Assembly (NCBI GenBank): GCA_905221605.1
Contig: CAJNDS010002001.1
Span: 861,001 to 925,000 of the forward strand
Length of the DNA stretch: 64,000 nucleotides
Direction of reading: 5' to 3'
Source: Symbiodinium natans
Taxonomy: Eukaryota > Sar > Dinophyceae > Suessiales > Symbiodiniaceae
In this document: piece by piece, positions 9,801 through 17,265 of the stretch
Numbering within the stretch: the first letter of the stretch is position 1
Layout of the letters: the number at the start of each line of letters is the position of its first letter
The notes under the pieces: model-generated
Told to the model about the DNA's origin: nothing
What the model saw: only the letters and a program-made list of their open reading frames with translations
The model's database searches: none
Made by a program: the position numbers and the translations under genes

Positions 9801-12170
9801 GGACGTCCAAGGATGATCTACTTTGTCTCGCATGAAAGTATTGATATACCGGACAACATTGGGATACCTCACTGTCTTCTTCGTAAGGTCACACTTGTTC
9901 CCGTGCACATACAATCCACCAATCCAAGGCAAGTTAATCGGGCCTTTGCCTCCCGCTGCATTTCGATGTCGTACTCCATGCCCAGTTGGTAGATGCCTCG
10001 CCAATTCGAGCAGTGCTTGGTATGTGAAATCCTTTTTACGCAGTAGGGACTTGGCAAAATCTTCACACTCCTGTCGAAGACTTCTCGGGTTCCCACTGAA
10101 AGGAGACTCCGATGAGTTGCCCGTCTTGACACTCATGATGTTCTGCATGACCTGCGGGCTGTTTCCCACGATAATTTCATCTTCACCTTGAAGCACCGGT
10201 TCTTCGAAACGCCTGTGGGCTTGGGGCTTTATCTTGTTGATCTCGAAGCCGCATAGTCCCGTTTTGGTTTCCCTCAACTGAACTGTGGTGTTCAACTCGG
10301 CGAATCTCACGGTTCCCTCTGCAAGGTTCATGACTGCGCCGAGATGCTTCAGCACCGCTTTGCTCAGCAGGAGAGGAACGTCCTGGTCGACAATGCTCAC
10401 TCTCAGTTGCACAGCCTTTTCTGCTCCCTGTAGGTGTAGAGGTATGATGGCTGCATAGGACGACATCACTCGAGGTCCCCCTCCAAAGCGAAAGGGACGG
10501 GCCTCGTCGACGATGTAGACATCTTCGTGCATAGCATGCAGGTGATGCATGTGCTTCCGCATCCATCGCTCTCCAGCCACTGTCCTTGCGCAACATGTAT
10601 CACTGAGAGCCATGACATACTTGAGTGGGTCTCGTGCACCTCGGAGGGACTTCCGATCTCCACAGACTTCCTGCAGCACACAGCTCTCCTCGATGCAAAC
10701 GAAGACATCTTCGTTCTCCGGTTCCCCGTCGGGTCCAAACTCCTCGTCATCACTCGCACTGTCGGTCAACTGTTCCTCAACAACAGCCAAAACGCTCTTG
10801 TCCTGGTTCTTCTTGTTGTAGGGGCACGTCGCATCACTATGCCAGTGCCCATATACAGTCTTCCCATGAGCCTTACAGGCACTACATGGCATTTTGGCTT
10901 TCATCTGCTTGATTCTCTGCTCCCTCTCCTGGGAGCTCTCCGTCTTCGCGAAGCCCCTGGCCTTCTCGATCTCTGCCCGCTTGCGAGCTGCCTGTGTGAG
11001 CAGCACTTCTAGCTCTCCCTCAAGCTCGCTAGCATTCTCGGATGCCTGCCCCGTCTCTTCATCCTCATATTCTTCATCCAATCCATCTCCCCCATCCATG
11101 GTTGCATGCACCTGTCGCGGGGCATGATGAGGTTTGGGTTTCCATTGTCTATGCGATGCACTCCTGGGAAGGTGGTTCTGGTCCTCGTCCTTGCGAACCT
11201 TCGGTACAATGGCCATGAGCGCTTTCCTCAAGCGAGTGTAGTCATACTCACCCCCTGCCGCAGCCACCACTTGTTTACGAAGGTCCATGGAGAGTCCCGC
11301 CTTCTCCAAGAACCAGTACGCCTTGGTCACCCCATCGATCTTGCCGCCAATCTCCTCAAGACGTTTTAGGTGAGCTCGGAACTCGAGGTCAAACGCAACG
11401 AACTCTTGCCCAGCACCACGTCTGAAGTCCTTGTAGAACTCGGTGAGGGTAGTGAAGATCTTCAGGTGCTCAAGAGGTTCTAACTCCTGCCACAAGTGTT
11501 TGAGCAGCCGATCCACTCCCTGGGGGTGTTTCAAGAAGTCAAGGTCGATTGACTCGGTCGCCAACCAGGCCTGACCCGAGAGCTTCTCCATCAGCTTCTG
11601 AGCACGATACGATGGGTCAATCCCCGTACTGCTCTCAAACAGTCGCACCCTTCTCTCATACTCACGCATGGCTGTCAATCCCGAAAACTCTGGTATGTGA
11701 TCCTTCCCCGTCTTAGGATTCTTAGAGGCCTGGCTGCTTCCGGCGTCGCTGCCCTTGTGGTTCTCGATGTCGTCGGGTCCCTCCAATTCGTCGGAGGGAA
11801 ATGTGGCTTCTGTCGATGACTGTACAGACGCTCTCCTATGTCCCGGTCCTCCATTGGCACCATCATCGGCTTGTCTTGCTTCTCCTTCGCCACTGGTTTC
11901 ACCCAGATCGCCTGGCCAACTAGACCGCGACTCCCCTGGCTGTTGCTGCCATGAGTCAGGTCTTCCCCACCAGCCTTGCCGTTGCTGTTGCCAATCTCCT
12001 GGTCTCCAGGTCGCTTGACCATTCCACATCGCGCCATGCCATCCCATCGCAGCTGGATAGCTCCACCAGCTTTGCCACTGCCAAGCCCCACCATGATGAT
12101 CATCACCAGGTGGTCGAGGGCCGCCATCGCTTGGCCCTTGCGGATCACCTGCATCAGGGATAGTTGCCAT
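3855..12170 (-). CDS. Copia gag-pol polyprotein with extra enzymatic domains (2771 aa)
   Basis: One frame from ATG 12170 to TAA inside the 3' LTR. In order: a W/Q/G-rich N-terminus (1-130); a Gag-like helical region (about 160-330); a Cys/His knuckle starting CSAC (about 429-450); aspartic protease with DTC at 524-526 where DTG or DSG is usual; a 2OG-Fe(II) oxygenase-like domain (about 770-895) with H802-x-D804, H875 and R881; a low-complexity stretch (963-1225) that overlaps another frame; a hydrophobic segment (about 1268-1290); a Rossmann methyltransferase-like domain (about 1298-1445); integrase with an HHCC finger (about 1617-1665) and D1688, D1747, E1783 (DD35E); reverse transcriptase with DISNAFLQG and VDD at D2382-D2383; and RNase H with DWKS, AAETHG, TDCRS and LADGLTK. 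The product would be cut by its own protease. It is roughly twice the length of a classical copia protein, and the excess lies between protease and integrase. I see no inactivating change. Confidence 0.95.
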   Translation of the reverse strand: MATIPDAGDPQGPSDGGPRPPGDDHHGGAWQWQSWWSYPAAMGWHGAMWNGQATWRPGDWQQQRQGWWGRPDSWQQQPGESRSSWPGDLGETSGEGEARQADDGANGGPGHRRASVQSSTEATFPSDELEGPDDIENHKGSDAGSSQASKNPKTGKDHIPEFSGLTAMREYERRVRLFESSTGIDPSYRAQKLMEKLSGQAWLATESIDLDFLKHPQGVDRLLKHLWQELEPLEHLKIFTTLTEFYKDFRRGAGQEFVAFDLEFRAHLKRLEEIGGKIDGVTKAYWFLEKAGLSMDLRKQVVAAAGGEYDYTRLRKALMAIVPKVRKDEDQNHLPRSASHRQWKPKPHHAPRQVHATMDGGDGLDEEYEDEETGQASENASELEGELEVLLTQAARKRAEIEKARGFAKTESSQEREQRIKQMKAKMPCSACKAHGKTVYGHWHSDATCPYNKKNQDKSVLAVVEEQLTDSASDDEEFGPDGEPENEDVFVCIEESCVLQEVCGDRKSLRGARDPLKYVMALSDTCCARTVAGERWMRKHMHHLHAMHEDVYIVDEARPFRFGGGPRVMSSYAAIIPLHLQGAEKAVQLRVSIVDQDVPLLLSKAVLKHLGAVMNLAEGTVRFAELNTTVQLRETKTGLCGFEINKIKPQAHRRFEEPVLQGEDEIIVGNSPQVMQNIMSVKTGNSSESPFSGNPRSLRQECEDFAKSLLRKKDFTYQALLELARHLPTGHGVRHRNAAGGKGPINLPWIGGLYVHGNKCDLTKKTVRYPNVVRYINTFMRDKVDHPWTSFYLARDVHMQMHMDSNNRKGSKTTSVTFGHFQGGELWVELGHDEDSSASDVVWKQDLNGISRPGRLTSTFQNPREFDPHLRHATHEWTGERWCLSVYSVRETAEVDEICWKVLSKLKFPYRAKNRSRTFGEHREHEPAFMSSQDREPLHQSRDDMSKTPQLFQFETQLKPAPVDREEGCELRDGQCEDPSAEAQGGFRAGHCGKVSSQGTGSPTAHDGSLEGDLGCAQAQEVQCPAGKLEEVRCGDTEAVVCREGSVGSREGSGWALEPLEAQRPDLGAGDVGDPSGRGPAARRSMRPSTPSVPNLQDTDDGSDKQVVATGLLRMPPLPQLQVHITDDVRREADQRCAAGNGAPQDPEARGSLEADERKTRAKQSGNIVGWFLGKGRSDPGGRRDGERPGEGLQCERVQRRAPDDHREAAGEEWSTDGQEGSRLSSLSVEDQENRQPLDPEEVRSRIKVGQARRAHLKKGVIKRLLGNAKALTAAVCITSAALLGAAIQAVPSLSRARPDLLEIHDGQVKVAKSFSRWGWRVYDSVDVRGNFGDREAQEDMFQRIEEIQPRLIIMSNCCPRNPPVYGGTRNRSQEERRAKKWRERQKAGVELVERVFKSQIDRGDHALAELPLNSTWGVRGLAGTMLNHPNVKCVHVKRDVDGVRNDNDAWVTNCEHIANELEKIDRLATARGNASRNHERSCIAQAICVGYVNNLKECDPGRVRKLLRSLSVRIRNKVRTDDRDIHDLRWNEKNVAKALKRWHAVFAQEGEIEDDGQSDEEMIPHSEEPRDTDMGNPGDENVERSVPPTEQVKSRLSTEGIAFEVPSGKHLSEGVREGLIKAHCNLGHPSPSDLERFLKLGGARQDVVEAVRWMKCLTCAHSRRPSTHRVSSIPPCQVTFGDEVQLDCICIHDSNKESFWYLSILDRATSYHILELLRDHTPLELHRAFDRAWMKWAGPPLKVTVDLEGGFQGRQFWEEVTQAGTSISAVAGTAHWQAGKVERHNQTVKDMLMGSIRHTQPKGREQMRKLAREVCWAKNSLVREHGWAPVSLVFGKEPRIYGELHQGGNATAYHPAVGDQGSELAHRMRYRYHAKMEFIKSQARQMLLRTAHNRTRRLPIPKIGQLVFFWRAENSKKRDSQSRWIGPGYVVGLQGGNAWVAAGGRCFLVAGEHLREAVGDEKHFGEPVLQQAISLFRKIPKEAPYENLLGQTGPANEPEALEQEEFARELAQDVDVDVETVAGLSLEHARMSRRRGWHVDRVGNPVLVSHKVWSFRSPEPEYESHKFPFRTSWVYREGKWECLERQVKWLELEQQHQFIPNGPAAGLITIFENRNRKEACLDDVPMGVKRRKATSSDAHVHAVYQKATQSKNKLKKMMEKEIPFDKIPQEQRSLYKAAEEKEWNSWLEYDSCEILSPEASEAVEQERPERILPSRYVFRNKNAGLRDANGNELPVKAKARLCIQGHLCPDSRSGQVQVDSPTIERVSTMVFLHQVISLGWVGNWYIGDISNAFLQGAPLKDKPDMFMRQPKQGLPGLKPGQLLKLLKPVYGRPDAPRAWYDELSRILETELGFSKCQADPAMFALRDGAGALRGLMIVHVDDVMIAHDGSTQGANMVEALCARFPFGTWMKVSEQPCGVSYCGKEIKLDSRDGEQCIILTQNAFIDGRLQPMQISGARAKELDCPATDTEKTDFRSVVGSLQWLTVQSRPDVAFECNQLQKRVSDLRVRDLLRANKAVKEVIRNRFEIVFKSLGHDAELVTFHDAGLYSSVGVELDERECEDLLQQGHEKKLVYSQKGACVGFVKRGSTSQEGRAHFNLIDWKSATNRRVVESSFAAETHGALMAQNMSRFAQVLLGEIRYGSEIISAVEDDGWQQLCPVTLVTDCRSIYDTVHKDGQHVGEKGSIVHAVLLRQLLTTREGQEASGKARLKWVPTRCQLADGLTKANRGADLREQLSLGLLFQEKAIKRRSKLHVQPTGQKESITSVKVQ
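3880..3890 (-). promoter_or_regulatory. Candidate polypurine tract
   Basis: The sense strand has the purine run AGAAAGAGAG ending about 9 nt before the 3' LTR. A tract normally abuts the LTR, so the spacing is unusual. It lies inside the coding frame and is the only purine run near the boundary. Confidence 0.35.
8498..9253 (-). CDS. Overlapping +1-frame ORF with topoisomerase-type zinc ribbon
   Basis: This frame is wholly inside the gag-pol gene, same strand, shifted +1. It is open from just after a TAG at 9281-9283 to a TGA at 8498. The first ATG gives 251 aa, with GTG at 9277 as an alternative start. It reads as a real protein: a basic helical N-terminus, an amphipathic middle, and a C4 ribbon with C-x2-C, 18 residues, then C-x5-C inside DFYGCLRFPNCKCTLP. 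That spacing is typical of the topoisomerase I C-terminal zinc finger, a nucleic-acid-binding fold. The polyprotein frame over the same DNA is G/R/E/Q-rich with no visible fold. It could be reached by a +1 ribosomal frameshift after the TAG, by internal initiation, or by splicing. It might instead be a formerly in-frame domain displaced by two compensating indels. Family assignment is firm, expression is inferred. Confidence 0.6.
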   Translation of the reverse strand: MGSVKIPAPKRKEDFVQAIAARCQVKEPDLRQRTTDRLKEIWAALKPKKYSVLPANWRKFDVETLKQLYAEKAASDLGRDLDGHWSRWKRSALILELEMWVIQVEEAQLLDDQCDHPHPVCPTCKIPMMVRTNRLSRQDFYGCLRFPNCKCTLPMTYDGRPTKDVQQEMELHKIQKQEAASKPMNGKRGPNSLATSSDGSWAKAEAIPVDDETGSDQEKVFNANVSKDELQMIIEKRQAKNGAPTDKKDHA

Positions 12171-12173
12171 TCA

Positions 12174-12191
12174 CCCTGCTCCGCGGCACCA
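12174..12191 (-). promoter_or_regulatory. Primer-binding site
   Basis: One base after the 5' LTR the sense strand reads TGGTGCCGCGGAGCAGGG. TGG pairs with a tRNA 3' CCA end, and the next bases would pair with an acceptor stem reading CCGCGGC plus discriminator A. I cannot name the tRNA, because dinoflagellate tRNA sequences are needed. The whole LTR-to-ATG leader is only 22 nt, so this site fills it. Confidence 0.7.
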
Positions 12192-12192
12192 A

Positions 12193-12371
12193 TGCGAATC
12201 ACTGGCCTAGTGATCACCGCCAAATCAAAAGCCCAAAGGACGCGCCATCCTTTTCGCCAAGCTACCGAGAGCCGCAAAGCTTCGGTGAACGGGCTGAACG
12301 TTCACATGACAAATCGGCCCATCAACAATCGAGACACGACAGGTCAGGCATGCCCTTACTGCACTTTCACA
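12193..12371 (-). repeat. 5' LTR of the copia element
   Basis: This 179-bp terminal repeat is upstream of gag in element orientation. It is identical by eye to 3692-3870 at an offset of 8501 bp. It should hold the promoter and transcript start. Its last sense bases, GATTCGCA, are followed directly by the primer-binding site. Two inverted repeats can be read in it: ATCACT/AGTGAT with a 5-nt loop near the inner end, and GTGAACG/CGTTCAC with a 7-nt loop mid-LTR. Confidence 0.93.
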
Positions 12372-12376
12372 CTTTT
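12372..12376. repeat. Target-site duplication, right copy
   Basis: CTTTT lies directly outside the CA end of the right LTR, pairing with 3687-3691. Confidence 0.88.
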
Positions 12377-15237
12377 GACCTTTCACAAAGCCTTATGCGC
12401 CCCGCCGGCGCCTTTGTTGGTTTTAAGGCTGTTGAATCTCTTGAAGAGGGCCTGCCTCTCTAGCCTTTCTTTGGCTGGGCTAACTGGGGTTCATGGCTGT
12501 GGAGGTGCTGCCTCGTAAGCTGGAGAGTCAACTAGTGGCATCTCGCCATACGTGAAGAGAGGAGACGACAACTAAGCGAAGGCTAGTGGGATGTTGAGAT
12601 GGAACAGGCAATCCGCCGAGCCTTGGGCCATAGGTGTCTAGGGAGCATAATTTAAAGCAGGTACCCCACCTTTAATCCCCTCCCCGACACTTGCGTCCCA
12701 CAGGTGAAGGGTGCATTTTCGGCTCGTTCACACCCCCCCGACCCGCCCCCGCCCCCCGCACCCCAATCGGTGAGCCTCGTCTTCACATGCGGCTGCACAG
12801 GCCCCGGCCGAGGCGGGTCGCGTAGCGTTAAAATTATGCTACGCTGATGGTTTCGGTTTGTTGCAGTCTTCATGCTTGCACTTTCGATCTCTCGATCTCT
12901 CGTCCGCAGGCATTTATAACAGCCTCAGTCTACTGAACCCGAGCACCGCATACCGACATGCTCCCCTGGCGGAGTTCAACAAAAACAAACCTCAGAAGCG
13001 CCAAATTTTTTCATGTGGAGAGTGGCACTGGGCCTGGATCAGCAAGTGGCTGAAGTTCCTGCCCAGAAATTTTCGACTAGAGGATCGGAGGCGTTAGGGG
13101 GTTGGACCCCGGTCTCGAACGGCTAATGCACTGTGGATCTCTGTAAATAAGGGGCAGGAATGGCGAAGGGCCATCTACTTCCATCTACTTGCATCCAGCA
13201 ATTAGAAACCCAAAGCCACTAGCAGAAGGGACAAGTTTGGCGGGTTCGGGGTCTTCGAAACCACGTGGTCCCAAGTCCTCTTCAGGTGACCCAGTCCGAA
13301 ACCGCAAAACCGCGTGCTCTTGCGTAGGAGTCTAGGATCATCATTTTGGCTGAGGGTCTCCACGGCTGCATTGGAGCAGAGGCCGAGTTCTATGGCACGT
13401 GCTTACGAGAGAACTTAAGACCCCAGACCATGCTTCGACGGGCCCTCCGAAGTGCAAAGGCCGGCACTTTTGCACGCATGCAATGAAATAGGACTAAGCA
13501 CATCCGGAGGAGGAGAGCACTTTCTGGCGACTCCCATGCAACCAACATCCCAAACAAAATCATGCCATTTTCCGGTTGCGCCATTAAACCTGAGCTGCGG
13601 GAGGTTGGAGAACGAGCACGAGCTTCTGTTCGAGTGCTGTATTTCTGGGGTACATGGGACAACCTAAGTGGATCCCGGACATGTTGAGCAGAGGAACGGT
13701 CAGGTTGAGGGTATTGAGGGCCAGGGCGTTGCTGGTTTTGGGCTAAGCCACACCAGAAACCGCCTCTGAGGTTGCGAAGCCCTTTTGGTTGAAGAACCTC
13801 GGCTTAAAGCCCAATTCATGAAGCCCATCCCAAGCCTTTCTGTGCTTGTCGAACCTCAAAGGCCAACCCCCAAGCCCCCCGATGTGCCGCAAGGACGCCA
13901 GCTCTTCCTTGGTCTTGACCTTGGTGGCCGAGCCCCACAATGGTGAAACTTCTGTAAGGCTGGATCATGCTTATGGTTTCACAAGGAGCTGCGCGGGCAG
14001 CAACAGAGCAGAGCCACTGAGCAGACACAAGGGGATGCAAAAAAAACATCTTCCAAAAACACTCCCGCAACGCCCCCCCCCCCCCCCCCCCACCCCGCAC
14101 AGGTGAGGAAACTGCAGCCAAGCATCCTGAGCCTTTTTGCCCTGCACAAGACTCTTTCTTCGCGAGGGCTTTGAGAAACAAACGGAGAGCTTTCTTTTGC
14201 AGGACGGGTCCCGAAGAAGGTTCCTAGAGCATGAAGTGCAGTCTCCACTATGCAGGTACGTAGAGATACTGCGAATTTGCCGGGCGTATTTCGGCATGGG
14301 GCACGGAACGTCGACGTTTAGGGCTGGAGTTTACGGGCTCGGCTTAGTAAAACATGACGTTCAAAGGACTTGGAAGAAGGACGTGTGACAAGCCACCCCA
14401 TCCCCTCAGGCTCTGCATTGTCTCACGATGCCCGTGAAACCGCCAGAGAAACATCAACTCTCAGTGCCTTCTTTTCGGGCATGGTCCAATGGTCGACTTG
14501 TAGCCTTCTCAGATTGAAAGGGATGTTGGGAGAGATGTTGAGGGTCGATGTCCAACAGGCCTCTGCTGTGGCAGACCCCCTGAAAATACCTCCGAAGCCC
14601 CAGAGTTTCTCCTAGTGCAGGCTCGGACTCTCAACCCTAAGCCCTGGGCTGCTGAGCCCCGCTGACATATCCACACTTGCTCACACCTCTTCGCCCATCT
14701 GTTCACACCTTTCTGAACACCCTTCACCTAGGTTGGAAGATTTTCCTACTAAGTCTGAGCCTTTGAGGGCAGCGGCCTTAAGGTGCTAGGACTCTGGGGG
14801 CTGAGGAACATTGCTTGGTGCTGTAGCCGGTGGGTACAGGCCCTTTTGATTACAAATGAATCCAAAATTTAAATTCGAAGGCCCAAACCCATAGCTTCAA
14901 GAAAACCACCTTCCTCGACCGGTCTGAAACGCGCCGTCAGTAACCCTAGACCCACAGCGGGCCCTGGCCGTTGCGAGCTCGTCGTGTCTGCGTTGTTGCC
15001 TACACTTGCCTTATGGTCTTACAAGAATACACCAGCGTGCAGCAGCGCGAAGCCGCGTGAAAGTATATTGCTGACAAAGGCAGCGCCAAGAAGCGTGTTG
15101 CCGTTCAGCTCGGAGCCGTCGAGAGCTGTGATCACTGTGAGAACATCCTCCTCTGAGTCGTAGGCCTGGGCTGAAGGCCAACAAGAAACTGTTGGGCCTA
15201 GAACAGGAGTGTTTGTGAGGTCTCTCCAGGCATCTTC

Positions 15238-15240
<3 letters not shown>
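12377..15240. other. No supported gene; C-run inside
   Basis: Holds a 19-base C run at 14073-14091 and assorted open frames, for example minus-strand 13390-13600, without reliable borders. Confidence 0.4.
14073..14091. repeat. Poly-C run (19 nt)
   Basis: Uninterrupted cytosines, one of about ten long G or C homopolymers in the window. Confidence 0.9.

Positions 15241-15288
<48 letters not shown>
15241..15288. repeat. (CAG)16 microsatellite
   Basis: Sixteen perfect CAG units. A plus-strand frame through it would read poly-Q followed by AASERTLAEQSGWTPQ, but no exon borders are evident, so coding is unproven. Confidence 0.93.
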
Positions 15289-15289
<1 letters not shown>

Positions 15290-16106
15290 CAGCTTCAGAG
15301 AGAACCCTGGCGGAGCAGTCTGGTTGGACCCCCCAGGGAGCACTCGATGATGGTCTGTGAAGAGACTCCTTGAGTAGCCGAGCCACACAGATGCCTCGCA
15401 GGCGTGTCTTTGAGCGTTTTCGGCTCTTGAGGCGCTCTCAGTTTATGCAGAGGGGCGGTGCTGCTGTGTCACTGTTGCCTGAATCTTGATCAAAAGGTGC
15501 AGCCACTGAGAAAAACCGAAACAAGAAACCCGAAGGGCCCGGAGAGCGCGCTCGCCTGTGTTCCTGTAGATGTGCGTCAGCTTGGGCTTGGCGACCACAG
15601 CGAGGTGTGCCTCAAGCTCTTTCCTTGGCCACACGCAGGCGCGCCGGAGTGGCTGTGGGGAGTGAGGATATATATCGCACTTCGGAGCTTAGAAGGAGTT
15701 TAGGGCTTCAGAGGCATGCAAATGCGTGACAGGAGGCCATGTGGTACCTTCCGCTAGTCCGCCGACCCACACCTCTGACAGCAGAAACGCCGAGGAGATA
15801 AAAGTGCAGCCCCCTTTGCCGAGAGATTAAAGAGTCCAGACTTTAACAGCTTTTTTGTAAAGTTTCAGGCTCGAGGTGCGGTGTTCTGTAACACTTTCGT
15901 TTTTGAGGCTTCCCCGTCCCAAACTGCTGAGCCCTTCGAACATTCACACCACATAGGGACAAGTCTGAAGGAATGGCCTTCTGAGTGGCGGTGAAGGCTG
16001 CAAGCTTCTCCTGCTGTTGCCATCTTCGGTGGGGGTCATGCTGCTGAGATAACTCTACACTCTACATACTCAGCCAAAGTAAGCCTGCCAGTCCGATGAT
16101 TGAATC
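15289..16106. other. No supported gene
   Basis: Nothing beyond short shadow frames. Confidence 0.4.
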
Positions 16107-16167
16107 CCCCTAAACCCTAAACCCTACACCCTACACCCTACACCCTAAACCCTAAACCCTAAACCCC
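16107..16167. repeat. Interstitial telomeric array with CCCTACA variants
   Basis: Eight to nine units; the middle three are CCCTACA rather than CCCTAAA. It directly abuts an exon-like block at 16170-16270. Confidence 0.9.
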
Positions 16168-16169
16168 AC

Positions 16170-16270
16170 AACAACTCCTTCATCTTTTCGTCAGCTGCGC
16201 TCTTGCCCTTTCCGGCACCCTTGGCCGTCTTACCCTGGCCAGGGAAGGGCCCTTCGGGGTCTTGAGAGCC
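16170..16270 (-). CDS. Candidate exon, Lys/Gly-rich
   Basis: Minus-strand frame after acceptor TTGAAG, encoding a basic G/K-rich stretch that includes KGAGKGKSAADEKMKELLWG. It then runs without a clear donor into the telomeric array. Acceptor phase 0 fits the phase-0 end of 16361-16497. Function unknown. Confidence 0.27.
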
Positions 16271-16360
16271 CTTCAAGGTCCCAGGGGGGACCTTGGGTTC
16301 AAACCGCCCTTTGGGTGTTTTGGCATGTTTCATTGCTTAGGCTGAGGGGTGCTGCTATAC

Positions 16361-16497
16361 CTTCTGGAACATGTCTAAAGAGTGCCCGGTGAGGTTCTCC
16401 ACACTCTGTGGGAGAGCCCTTGGCCTGAGCATTTGGGACACGCACAGCGGCCTCTGAATGGAGCAAGTGCTGGCTAAGAGCGACAACAGATGAACTT
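16361..16497 (-). CDS. Candidate internal exon, unknown protein
   Basis: Minus strand, acceptor GAGTGTAG and donor GTATAGC. It encodes about 45 residues including VHLLSLLASTCSIQRPLCVS and VENLTGHSLDMFQK. A further protein-like frame lies upstream at 16512-16655 but is too close to be the preceding exon, so it may be intronic. Confidence 0.33.
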
Positions 16498-17143
16498 CTA
16501 CACTCGGAAACCACAAGACTTCTCATGTCGTCCCTCCTCCCCAACAAGCTCTGAAGCGGTTCTGCGGAAGCATGAAGCAGCTAGGCAAACCAGGACTGTG
16601 TCTCCTTGGTGTGTGAGGGCTTCAGGGCTTTCTGACTGAGGATATTTCAGGCAGTCTGCAATGGCTACGAGATGGACCGAAGTCTTCCAGCCGATGCGTC
16701 TTTTTCTCAAAAAAGTGGGGAGATCGTGACGACAGCAGGCGCCTTGCCGGCCGCTGCTCGCTGCTTCGGTTTTGGCAAAGTCTTCTTGACAAGCCTCAAA
16801 GAGAGCTGCATTACGAACGCCCCCAGAAGTCTGTGGGTGAAGTTACACACCCGAGTACAAGCTCAAGTCCGGGGCTTTTCCCTGGTTTAGGAGGCTTTTT
16901 AGGGCTTAGCGGGGCCCCCCTTTCAGACTTTCAGGATTTTAGGGAACTTCGGAAACGACTATCAGTTATAAGTCTTATAAGATCTGTTCATAGGGGGTTC
17001 AGATATTCGAACTTGGGGGAACCTGGGAGGGCCTTTCAACTCAAACTCAGTTGGACCCCTCTAAGGCCGCCGCTTCCCTGTCGGCTGTTCCGTGGCCTCC
17101 TTGGGAGCCTTCTTCTCCGCCTCCGCTTCGCGGCCGAGTTGCG

Positions 17144-17221
17144 AGGGTTTAGGGCTTGGGGCTTGGGGTTAACCCTAAACCCTAAACCCTAAACCGTAAA
17201 CCCTAAACCCTAAACCCTGAA
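17144..17221. repeat. Head-to-head telomeric repeat junction
   Basis: Degenerate G-strand units (GGGTTTAGGGCTTGGGG) at 17144-17168 meet C-strand units (CCCTAAA, seven copies, one CCGTAAA) at 17170-17221. The two halves point at each other. Confidence 0.8.
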
Positions 17222-17265
17222 ACCCCCCCAAGCTCCCAAGCTCCCAAGCTCAAGCTGAAACAAAC

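Larger units (their letters stand above)
3692..12371 (-). mobile_element. Complete Ty1/copia LTR retrotransposon
   Basis: An 8680-bp element bounded by two 179-bp direct repeats that begin TG and end CA, flanked by a perfect 5-bp target duplication CTTTT (3687-3691 and 12372-12376). Sense is the minus strand. The internal region is almost entirely one gag-pol frame in copia order, with integrase before reverse transcriptase. I find no difference between the LTRs by eye and no stop or frameshift in the main frame, so the insertion is probably recent and may be competent. It sits about 300 bp upstream, in minus-strand terms, of a candidate minus-strand exon at 3285-3384, so it may lie in an intron. 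Confidence 0.95.

Noticed and set aside
15198-15386. Poly-Cys protein on the minus strand
   Set aside because: It is the complement translation of the CAG microsatellite.
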